Below the pieces are notes generated by a model. That model was not told where the DNA came from. It worked only from the letters and a program-made list of their open reading frames with translations, and ran no database searches. From the NCBI GenBank assembly GCA_964398855.1, contig CAYNOQ010000087.1, positions 1 through 10,712 of the forward strand: a stretch of DNA of 10,712 nt. The letters run 5' to 3'. Shown here in pieces: positions 1 to 5,666 of this stretch (its first letter is position 1; each line of letters begins with the position of its first letter). Both the position numbers and the translations under genes were made by a program. This DNA comes from Mariniphaga sp964398855. GTDB lineage: Bacteria; Bacteroidota; Bacteroidia; Bacteroidales; Prolixibacteraceae.

Positions 1-1
1 T

Positions 2-178
2 GAAGTCCCCGACCATTTTCTCAACTGGCTGCAGTGCATCCGCGAAAACACCAAACCGATTGCGCCCATTGAAGCCGGATACCAACATGCAGTAGCCGTG
101 TTGATGGCTATGAAGTCGTATGAAACCGGACGAAAAACTTTTTTCGATATTGAAAAAAGAAAAATTTATACTGCTTGA
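2..178 (+). CDS. Gfo/Idh/MocA-family oxidoreductase, C-terminal fragment (5' end outside window)
   Basis: The first 58 codons are open from base 2 to the TGA at 176-178, with no start in the window, so only the C-terminus is seen. The text contains NWLQCIRENTKPIAPIEAGYQHAVAV followed by SYETGRK and FDIEKRKI in separate short stretches, which is the typical end of secreted or cytoplasmic Gfo/Idh/MocA dehydrogenases of Bacteroidota (NAD(P)-dependent oxidoreductases acting on sugars, inositols or amino sugars). The Rossmann domain and the catalytic Lys/His region lie upstream of the window, so the substrate cannot be inferred. Family assignment rests on the C-terminal signature alone. Its neighbours, a GH92 enzyme and a sugar epimerase-like protein, fit a role in sugar catabolism. 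Confidence 0.8.
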   Translation, partial: EVPDHFLNWLQCIRENTKPIAPIEAGYQHAVAVLMAMKSYETGRKTFFDIEKRKIYTA

Positions 179-204
179 TTTTTGAATATTCTGAAAATTA
201 AAAA

Positions 205-235
205 TTTTAAATGCTTATCCGTATGCTTGCCCATG
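205..235 (+). repeat. Dispersed repeat head, copy 1 (second copy at 8761-8791)
   Basis: These 31 bases match 8761-8791 at 27 positions, including a shared TTTTAAATGC block and a shared TATCCGTATG block. In both places the sequence is followed by GC-rich inverted repeats in a non-coding stretch. It looks like the conserved edge of an interspersed intergenic element. Confidence 0.65.
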
Positions 236-243
236 AGTGGGAG

Positions 244-267
244 ATTCCCGCCCTTTTGGGCGGGAAT
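244..267. repeat. Perfect inverted repeat, 10-bp stem with TTTT loop
   Basis: ATTCCCGCCC at 244-253 is the exact reverse complement of GGGCGGGAAT at 258-267, separated by four T. It lies 66 bases downstream of the oxidoreductase stop codon. There is no T-run after the stem on either strand, so it is more likely part of a repeat element than a standard intrinsic terminator. Confidence 0.85.
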
Positions 268-294
268 GATGCCGTTGATGGAATATTAAAGGTA

Positions 295-323
295 GAGAGG
301 TGGCGGCGAAGTCGCCACCTCTC
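295..323. repeat. Perfect inverted repeat, 11-bp stem
   Basis: GAGAGGTGGCG at 295-305 pairs exactly with CGCCACCTCTC at 313-323. The seven-base loop GCGAAGT can close further by a C-G and a G-T pair. Together with the hairpin at 244-267 it forms a two-hairpin block in the gap between the oxidoreductase and the ceramidase-like gene. No T-tract follows. Confidence 0.85.
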
Positions 324-430
324 CTCACTCTCCCGCCTTAATGAATCGTCATTCTCAATCGCAGGTCGGGAATCTATTTGTATAAAATTTACATAGGGTG
401 AAATCACGGATGTGCATTAAAAAAATCACC

Positions 431-1009
431 ATGAAAGTCAAAAACCTGCTTATCGTATTTCTTTTGCTTGTTGGTTGTAATGTTTCTGAGAATCAGAATA
501 TTCCTTTTGAGGTGGGGTGGGGAGTAGCCGACATAACTCCACCGATCGGTTTTCCACGATACGGATATCCGCCGGTAATGAGTACGGGAGTTAAGAATTC
601 ACTTTATCCTGAACAGGCGTTTTTATCGCTCAGGCGAAAGCTGAAAATATCAATTTGGGGCGTTCAGCCGCCGCTTGAACAGCTTAGAATACATGAAGCT
701 GTTCCGCCTTCGGTCTCCGGCGAACCATGGCATCTGCCGGTTGAGATACACGCTTTTCGGTTAGATACCCAAACTGCAATTGTTACCATGCCCGGAGAAC
801 TGTTCACGGAGTTCGGAATTGATCTGAAAAAAAGGTCGCCGTTTCCAAACACCATACTTATTGAGCTTGCAGACGCCGATATTGCATACATCCCTACTGT
901 GCAGGCGTTTAAGGAGGGCAGCTATGAAACCATTAATTCGAGGCTGATGCCCGGTGGCGGAGAAGAAATGATAAATCAGGCTGTGAAAATCCTTGAGGAT
1001 TTACGCTGA
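431..1009 (+). pseudogene. Neutral/alkaline ceramidase-like lipoprotein with a missing middle (probable remnant)
   Basis: The reading frame gives 192 aa from the ATG at 431. That start is preferred over GTG 398 and ATG 410 because it puts a short lipoprotein signal first (hydrophobic LLIVFLLL, lipobox LVGC, Cys16). Residues 27-46 (VGWGVADITPPIGFPRYGY) match the N-terminus of neutral ceramidase-like hydrolases. Residues about 104-192 match their C-terminal part, with AIVTMPGELFTEFG, KRSPFPNT, a YIPT segment, an EGSYE segment and a final PGGGEEM block. Full-length family members are usually 400-500 aa. The central region with the zinc-binding and catalytic histidine segment (ISATHSHTGP type) is absent, and residues 60-100 look like nothing in the family. 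The protein therefore probably lacks hydrolase activity. A read-through short form that is still expressed cannot be excluded. Confidence 0.65.
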
Positions 1010-1027
1010 AAGCCCGGCACATTATTT

Positions 1028-1056
1028 TTTGTTATCAGCTAAAAAACCAATCTTTG
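1028..1056 (+). promoter_or_regulatory. Candidate Bacteroidota-type promoter for GH92 gene
   Basis: TTTG at 1028-1031 is followed after 17 bases by AATCTTTG at 1049-1056, seven of eight matches to the -7 consensus TAnnTTTG. The predicted transcript start would give a leader of roughly 60 bases to the ATG at 1124. The spacing is slightly short, so this is tentative. Confidence 0.35.
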
Positions 1057-1123
1057 CATTTTGACAGACCGGATGCAGAGGTCTGTATGATTGGTAAATT
1101 GTGAATTAATTTGATAATAAAAG

Positions 1124-3373
1124 ATGAAAAAAAACTTTGTAACAACCTTTTTTGCACTGACAGTTCTTTTGTTTGCCTCCTGTGTTTCAACAGTTCAGGA
1201 AAAGAAAACCGCTCTTCTTGAGCCGGTTGATTATGTAAATCCCCACATTGGCAATATCAGCCATTTGCTGGTGCCCACCTTCCCGACCGTGCATCTGCCC
1301 AACAGCATGTTGCGTGTTTGCCCGGCAAGACGTGAGTTTTCCGAAATTCAGATGAGCGGTCTGCCTTTGATTCTGACCAGCCACCGCGGTGTTTCGGCAT
1401 TCAATTTAAGTCCTTTTCAGGGAGAGGAGAGCCGGCTCAAACCGGTGATTCAATACCGCTACGACCAGGAACAGCTGACGCCTTATTCTTATTCGGTTTA
1501 TTTAGATGAGCAGAATATTCAGGTGGATTTTGGTCTTTCGCACCAATCGGCAGTTTATGAAATTGAGTTTGAAAATGATGCGCCAACGTGGCTAATTCTC
1601 AATTCGGCTGACGGGGAAGTGAGCTGGGACGGTGAATCGCTCAGCGGTTTTCAGCATTTAGGAAATAACACCAAGGTTTATCTGCATCTGACTCCCGATA
1701 TTTTGCCGAAACAGGTTTCAAAACTTGAAACGAACGGATTGGCTGAAGGTAGTCGGGCGGAAGGCAGAAATGCCAGCCTGGTTCTGGAATATCCGCAGGG
1801 AACAAAAATGCTAAAGCTGCATTACGGAGTCTCTTTTATCAGTGAAGCGCAGGCAAAAGCCAATATGGAACGCGAAGTGGCAGGCAAAACTGTTGCAGCG
1901 TTGCAGTTGGCAGGACGTGAAATATGGAACAGAGAGCTTGGAAAAATCCGGGTTGCCGGTGGCTCTGAAGATGAGCTGAAGGTCTTTTACACTGCATTAT
2001 ACCGCTGTTTTGAGCGTCCGGTAAATATTTCCGAAGATGGTAAATATTTCAGCGCTTTTCAGGGAAAAGTGCTTGAAGATCAGGGGCGCTCCTATTATAC
2101 CGATGACTGGATTTGGGACACCTATCTGGCACACCATCCTTTGCGCATTTTGCTTGATTCCGAACAGGAGGAGGATATTCTCCACTCGTTTGTGAAGATG
2201 ACCGAACAGATGGATAATCCATGGTGGCCCAATTTCCCCGAAATAACCGGCGACGGGCGGCGGATGAATTCCAATCACGGAGTGGCAACCGTTTTGGATG
2301 CGCACCGCAAAGGATTGAAAAACTTCGATTTTGAAAAAGCCTATGAAGCCTGCAAAGCTGCAATCACCGAAAAAACACTGGCGCCCTGGTCGGGGAAACC
2401 TGCCGGTGAGCTTGACCGGTTTTATGTGGAACATGGCTTTATTCCGGCGCTGTATGAAGGCGAAAAGGAAACTGTGCCGGAAGTACATTCATTTGAAGGG
2501 CGACAGACTGTTGCGGTAACTTTGGGAACCGCATTTGATGAGTGGTGTCTCTCGCAAATTGCCGAAGCGTTGGGCAAAACTGATGAAGCGGCATATTTCA
2601 AAGAGCGCTCTTTTAACTATCGGAATCTGTTCAATGAAGAGACGAAGTTTTTTCATCCAAAGGATAAAAACGGCAAGTTTATCGAACCCTTTGATTACAG
2701 GTTTTCGGGTGGAGTGGGCGCGCGCGCTTATTATGACGAAAACAACGCATGGACCTACCGCTGGGGTGTGCAGCACAATATTCAGGATTTGATTGAACTG
2801 ATGGGTGGAAACGACGAATTTACAAAAAATCTGGATGCTACGTTCACCGAACCTTTGGGACGTTCAAAATTTGCATTTTACGCCCAGTTGCCCGACCAGA
2901 CCGGAAATGTGGGGCAGTTTACCATGGGGAACGAGCCTTCGCTGCATATTCCGTATCTCTATAATTTTGCAGGCTATCCATGGAAAACGCAGAAGCGCAT
3001 CCGCAAGCTGCTGCACGACTGGTTCCGCAATGATCTGATGGGTATTCCCGGAGATGAAGACGGAGGTGGTTTGTCATCTTTTGTTGTATTTTCTTCCATG
3101 GGATTTTACCCGGTGACGCCCGGTTTGCCCGAATATTCAATCGGCAGCCCCGTGTTTGAGCATGTTTCAGTTGATTTAAGCAATGGCAAAACCTTTGAAA
3201 TTGTAGCAAATAACGCTTCGCCGGCCAATAAATATATCCAGTCGGCAACCTTAAACGGCAGAAAGATGAATTCGCACCGGATTAGTCACGATGATGTTGC
3301 CGGCGGTGGAAAACTGGTTTTGGAAATGGGACCAAAGGCAAACAAATCCTGGGGATTGGAACAGGCAAAATAA
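1124..3373 (+). CDS. GH92 family glycosidase (alpha-mannosidase type), secreted lipoprotein
   Basis: This is a 749-aa protein with an N-terminal lipoprotein signal (MKKN, hydrophobic core, FASC with Cys20), so it is likely anchored in the outer or periplasmic membrane. The N-terminal beta-sandwich region starts at YVNPHIGNI (about 38-45), a variant of the usual VNPFIGT opening. The (alpha/alpha)6 catalytic part carries YYTDDWIWDTY, a DENNAWTYRW block with Glu539, GNEPS with Glu604 and GIPGDEDGGG with Asp644 and Asp646, then FSSMGFYPVTPG. From memory of BT3990, GH92 uses a Glu in the EGNAWQY-type motif as acid and the GDED aspartates as base, with bound calcium. All these residues are present, so the enzyme should be active. 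Known members remove alpha-linked mannose by inversion; linkage preference cannot be read here. Length is normal. No Shine-Dalgarno is visible. Confidence 0.93.
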   Translation: MKKNFVTTFFALTVLLFASCVSTVQEKKTALLEPVDYVNPHIGNISHLLVPTFPTVHLPNSMLRVCPARREFSEIQMSGLPLILTSHRGVSAFNLSPFQGEESRLKPVIQYRYDQEQLTPYSYSVYLDEQNIQVDFGLSHQSAVYEIEFENDAPTWLILNSADGEVSWDGESLSGFQHLGNNTKVYLHLTPDILPKQVSKLETNGLAEGSRAEGRNASLVLEYPQGTKMLKLHYGVSFISEAQAKANMEREVAGKTVAALQLAGREIWNRELGKIRVAGGSEDELKVFYTALYRCFERPVNISEDGKYFSAFQGKVLEDQGRSYYTDDWIWDTYLAHHPLRILLDSEQEEDILHSFVKMTEQMDNPWWPNFPEITGDGRRMNSNHGVATVLDAHRKGLKNFDFEKAYEACKAAITEKTLAPWSGKPAGELDRFYVEHGFIPALYEGEKETVPEVHSFEGRQTVAVTLGTAFDEWCLSQIAEALGKTDEAAYFKERSFNYRNLFNEETKFFHPKDKNGKFIEPFDYRFSGGVGARAYYDENNAWTYRWGVQHNIQDLIELMGGNDEFTKNLDATFTEPLGRSKFAFYAQLPDQTGNVGQFTMGNEPSLHIPYLYNFAGYPWKTQKRIRKLLHDWFRNDLMGIPGDEDGGGLSSFVVFSSMGFYPVTPGLPEYSIGSPVFEHVSVDLSNGKTFEIVANNASPANKYIQSATLNGRKMNSHRISHDDVAGGGKLVLEMGPKANKSWGLEQAK

Positions 3374-3409
3374 GCGCAGGCGAATAAATTATTTTGTCAT
3401 CTTTTTGCT

Positions 3410-3814
3410 TTATCTCTTTTCAGGATTTCTGTACAGTTTTAAGGCGCTTTTATATACTTCCTGAATTTCATCTGCAAGGCTTGCCGGCTGAATGACCTTT
3501 ACGCTGTCGCCATGCGAGAGAATCTCCTTTGAGAGCAGTATCTCAAAATCATCGCTGAACTCTAATATTTTCATGGGATTACAATCCAAATACCGGATGA
3601 GTTCGTTTAAATTCACTAAATCTCCGTGATAATTGAGCGCAAAAACCATTGCCACTATAAAAGCCTGATGGCAGGTAACTTTCAGGTATTCAGAAAGAAA
3701 TTCCAATTCAGATTCAACTTTTTCGAAAAATGCCGGCTCTAATTTACAATCTTTAGATTGTTCATACACTTTGCTGATGCTCTCCAGCAACCTTAGCTTT
3801 AAATTTTTTTCCAT
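3410..3814 (-). CDS. Short protein resembling the N-terminal domain of a Bacteroidota AAA-family ATPase
   Basis: This 134-aa acidic, helix-rich protein contains LSEYLKVTCHQAFIVAMVF and LNELIRYLDCNPMKILEFSDDFE. The second stretch resembles the winged-helix-like N-terminal segment found ahead of the AAA module in roughly 700-aa Bacteroidota ATPases. No Walker A or Walker B motif is present. The frame closes at 3410-3412, only 36 bases from the converging GH92 stop. It could be a stand-alone regulator-like domain or what remains of a longer ATPase gene. An exact -7 promoter element 18 bases upstream and an intact frame argue that it is still expressed. The family resemblance is from memory and is moderate. 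Confidence 0.6.
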   Translation of the reverse strand: MEKNLKLRLLESISKVYEQSKDCKLEPAFFEKVESELEFLSEYLKVTCHQAFIVAMVFALNYHGDLVNLNELIRYLDCNPMKILEFSDDFEILLSKEILSHGDSVKVIQPASLADEIQEVYKSALKLYRNPEKR

Positions 3815-3831
3815 ATCTGTTCTGTTTTAAA

Positions 3832-3839
3832 CAAAGATA
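3832..3839 (-). promoter_or_regulatory. -7 promoter element for the 3410-3814 gene
   Basis: Read on the minus strand the sequence is TATCTTTG, an exact match to TAnnTTTG. It ends 17 bases before the ATG at 3814, which would leave a very short leader. No clear -33 TTTG lies at the expected distance. Confidence 0.6.
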
Positions 3840-3920
3840 TGGCGGGAGTAGGACAAGATGTGGCGTAGGGTGGAGTTTTTTTTTATCGCAGAGCCTTTTC
3901 TCTGTGTACCTCCGTGTCCT

Positions 3921-4020
3921 NNNNNNNNNNNNNNNNNNNNNNNNNNNNNNNNNNNNNNNNNNNNNNNNNNNNNNNNNNNNNNNNNNNNNNNNNNNNNNNN
4001 NNNNNNNNNNNNNNNNNNNN
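3921..4020. other. Assembly gap (100 N)
   Basis: Exactly 100 undetermined bases interrupt a right arm of the palindromic array: CTCCGTGTCCT precedes the gap and CCGTGGTGA follows it. A round 100 is the usual placeholder for a gap of unknown size, so the number of repeat units here is unknown. Confidence 0.97.
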
Positions 4021-4194
4021 CCGTGGTGAATCTCTTTTTTGTTTTACCACAGAGAGCACAGAGAATCACAGAGTTTTTTTTTCTCTGTGTACCTCCGTGT
4101 CCTCCGTGGTGAATCTCTTTTTTGTTTTACCACAGAGAGCACAGAGAATCACAGAGTTGTTTTTCTCTGTATAATTCCGTGTTCTGCGTGGTGA
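4021..4194. repeat. Two tandem units of the palindromic array, 83-base period
   Basis: Bases 4021-4075 and 4104-4158 are identical over 55 positions, giving an 83-base period. The first full palindrome is 4046-4112 and the second is 4129-4194. The second has drifted in its right arm (CTCTGTATAATTCCGTG). The second unit ends ten bases before the stop codon of the GxxExxY gene. Confidence 0.92.
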
Positions 4195-4203
4195 ACTTCT
4201 TTT

Positions 4204-4575
4204 TTAAATTATCCATCGAACTATACCGTCTTTCAATCGGGTTACATTAAAATTTATCAGCAAGCCAACTTTTATTTCTGCCAGTTTCATGTAGGTCATC
4301 AATTGTGCTTTATGTATTTCGGCTAATGCATCCACTGATTTTATCTCAACAATTACTTTGTTTTCAATCAATAAATCAATACGATAACCTGCATCTAATT
4401 TTATTTCTTTATAAACCAACGGTAAAGCAAGCTGTTTTTTTACATCAAGCTCTTTGTTTATAAGTTCGTAATACAGACATTCTTCGTAAGCGCTTTCAAG
4501 CAATCCTGGTCCTAATTGTTTATGTACATCAATAGCACAACCGATGATTTTCTCTGTAATAAGGTTTTCCTGCAT
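4204..4575 (-). CDS. GxxExxY family protein (PDDEXK-like)
   Basis: The 123-aa product has the naming motif G24-L-L-E27-S-A-Y30 in GPGLLESAYEECL. It also has a nuclease-fold core: GYRIDLLIENK with Asp67, then VEIKS with Glu77 and Lys79, and a conserved HKAQL (Gln91). It ends in KVGLLINFNV, typical of the family (PDDEXK_3 / GxxExxY). All putative catalytic residues are present and the length is normal for the family (about 120-130). No experimentally defined function is known to me; a DNA-cleaving or DNA-binding role is an inference from the fold. The gene lies inside the CACAGAG array. Its stop is ten bases from one repeat unit and its start is 25 bases from a right-arm remnant. A weak -7-like TGGATTTG (4607-4614, minus) falls within that remnant. 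Confidence 0.9.
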   Translation of the reverse strand: MQENLITEKIIGCAIDVHKQLGPGLLESAYEECLYYELINKELDVKKQLALPLVYKEIKLDAGYRIDLLIENKVIVEIKSVDALAEIHKAQLMTYMKLAEIKVGLLINFNVTRLKDGIVRWII

Positions 4576-4599
4576 ATCAATATTTTTATTTCATGTTTT

Positions 4600-4706
4600 C
4601 TCTATGCAAATCCATGTCCTTCATGGTGATTTTCTTTTTTTCCACAGAGAGCACAGAGAATCACAGAGTGTTTTTTCTCTGTATATCTCCGTGTCCTCAG
4701 CGGTGA
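4600..4706. repeat. Palindromic array segment right of the GxxExxY gene
   Basis: A solitary, mutated right arm (4600-4629, ending CTTCATGGTGA) comes first. It has no left-arm partner between itself and the gene. A full unit follows, with left arm 4642-4668, a T-rich loop and right arm 4677-4706. The orientation is the same as in the units left of the gene. Confidence 0.85.
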
Positions 4707-4805
4707 GTTTTTATACTGTGTAACATTTAAAAATTTGTTTATCAATAATAAAACACAAACCTCCATAAAAGTTTTTGATTTTTGAAGATTGAAGATAATG
4801 TTAAT
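4707..4805. other. AT-rich spacer inside the array
   Basis: This stretch of about 100 bases is AT-rich and does not match the repeat unit. It has no credible reading frame and no hairpin that I can see. Confidence 0.5.
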
Positions 4806-5022
4806 CTCTGTTCAACTCTATGTCCTTCATGGTGATTTTCTTTTTTACCACAGAGAACACAGAGAATCACAGAGTATTTTATTCTCCGTGTACCTCTGTG
4901 TACCTCCGTGTCCTCCGTGGTGAATTTTTTTTATACTATGTAGCTCCAAGTTTTTCGTGATGTTTTTTTTTTACCACAGAGAGCACAGAGAATCACAGAG
5001 TTTTTATCGCGGAGAGGCACGG
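4806..5022. repeat. Distal part of the palindromic array, with an enlarged arm
   Basis: It contains a mutated right arm (4806-4835), then a full unit with left arm 4847-4874 and right arm 4884-4923. This right arm has four heptamers instead of three, a 10-base expansion (CTCCGTG, CTCTGTG, CTCCGTG, CTCCGTG). A decayed right arm follows (4936-4962), then a last left arm (4973-5000). After it, instead of a right arm, come the GCGGAGAG and GCACGGAG elements that close the array. Confidence 0.85.
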
Positions 5023-5052
5023 AGAATTTTAATTTTCAATGTGTTTCATAGA

Positions 5053-5535
5053 TTATTCTTTTGATTTTTGTAAATACCTTAAATACAATGCTGCACACGC
5101 TTTTGCATCGCTTAGTGCGTCGTGGTGGTTTAAACTGATTTTGTAATTTTCGCATAAAGATGCAAGATTCTTTTTATAAATCCTTAAAGTACACTGCTTT
5201 TCATATTCCGGAACTTTCAGCCCGTAATAGGCAAGCGTATTTTCCAAAACCCGGAAATCAAAACGGAAGCCGTTGTGTGCCACCACGGTTTGATTCTGGA
5301 TGAAAGGCAAGACGAGATGCCAGATTTCATCAAAAGTGGGCGCATGGGCAGTTTGCTCCGGTGTGATGCCGTGGATCTGAATAAACCGGTGCCAGTAGTA
5401 ATTCCCGGGCGGCTGAACCAGCAAATTCAGCTCATCGGTTATTACCCCGTGCTCCACCCTCACTAACCCGACCTGACAAATACTGAAGCTTTCGCTGTGG
5501 GCTGTTTCAAAATCTATTGCTGTGAAACTGTTCAT
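5053..5535 (-). CDS. DEDDh 3'-5' exonuclease (RNase T / DnaQ-like domain)
   Basis: This is a 160-aa single-domain exonuclease. Exo I is DFET with Asp8 and Glu10. Exo II is VAHNGFRFDFRVL with Asp93. Exo III is HHDALSDA with His138 and Asp143 (HxAxxD), so all four metal-binding acids and the general-base histidine are in place. Such proteins degrade single-stranded DNA or RNA ends and are cytoplasmic. The start at 5535 is chosen over an in-frame ATG at 5583 for two reasons: the -7 promoter element lies between them, and the extra 16 residues have no domain character. The gene stands alone, separated from the porin gene by 131 bases, and its 3' end abuts the CACAGAG array. Whether it processes the array's DNA or is an ordinary repair or RNA-turnover enzyme cannot be told. 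Confidence 0.88.
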   Translation of the reverse strand: MNSFTAIDFETAHSESFSICQVGLVRVEHGVITDELNLLVQPPGNYYWHRFIQIHGITPEQTAHAPTFDEIWHLVLPFIQNQTVVAHNGFRFDFRVLENTLAYYGLKVPEYEKQCTLRIYKKNLASLCENYKISLNHHDALSDAKACAALYLRYLQKSKE

Positions 5536-5553
5536 ATTACTCTGATTTTTTTC

Positions 5554-5561
5554 CAAAGCTA
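5554..5561 (-). promoter_or_regulatory. -7 promoter element for the exonuclease gene
   Basis: The minus strand reads TAGCTTTG, an exact match to TAnnTTTG, 18 bases before the ATG at 5535. Its position makes the longer reading frame starting at 5583 unlikely. Confidence 0.6.
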
Positions 5562-5666
5562 ACCACCAAGTCGGACAAACCATGTTGCACTGTTGGATTT
5601 ATTTGAATATTGGAAAAAACAACGCTTTCCCGATATGTTAGTGTATGATTTAGAGGGGGAAGCTTA

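Larger units (their letters stand above)
3885..5022. repeat. Array of imperfect palindromes built from CACAGAG / CTCTGTG heptamers
   Basis: Each full unit has a left arm of three CACAGAG heptamers spaced 10 bases apart (starting ACCACAGAGAG), a T-rich loop of about 8-9 bases, and a right arm of CTCTGTG, CTCCGTG, CTCCGTG heptamers ending in GTGGTGA. The two arms are about 75 percent complementary. Left arms begin at 4046, 4129, 4642, 4847 and 4973. Right arms begin at 3900, 4083, 4165, 4600, 4677, 4806, 4884 and 4936, the last being very degenerate. The array edges carry shorter variants: ATCGCAGAG at 3885 and ATCGCGGAGAGGCACGGAG at 5006. A GxxExxY gene sits inside, and an assembly gap covers 3921-4020. 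The unit sequence is of a kind widely scattered in environmental bacterial genomes, but its role is not known to me. Confidence 0.9.

Noticed and set aside
211..396. 61-aa open frame over the hairpins
   Set aside because: It runs through two perfect inverted repeats and has no recognisable domain or start signal.
3827..4174. Overlapping open frames on both strands across the CACAGAG array and N gap
   Set aside because: They consist of translated repeat sequence and undetermined residues (CVPPCPPW-type strings) with no domain; they are by-products of the repeat.
3885..5022. CRISPR array
   Set aside because: The units are long imperfect palindromes with drifted copies, spacers are T-rich and similar to each other, and no cas gene is nearby.
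5536..5583. N-terminal extension of the exonuclease to an ATG at 5583
   Set aside because: The exact -7 promoter element at 5554-5561 lies inside this stretch and the Exo I motif already follows ATG 5535 at the normal distance.
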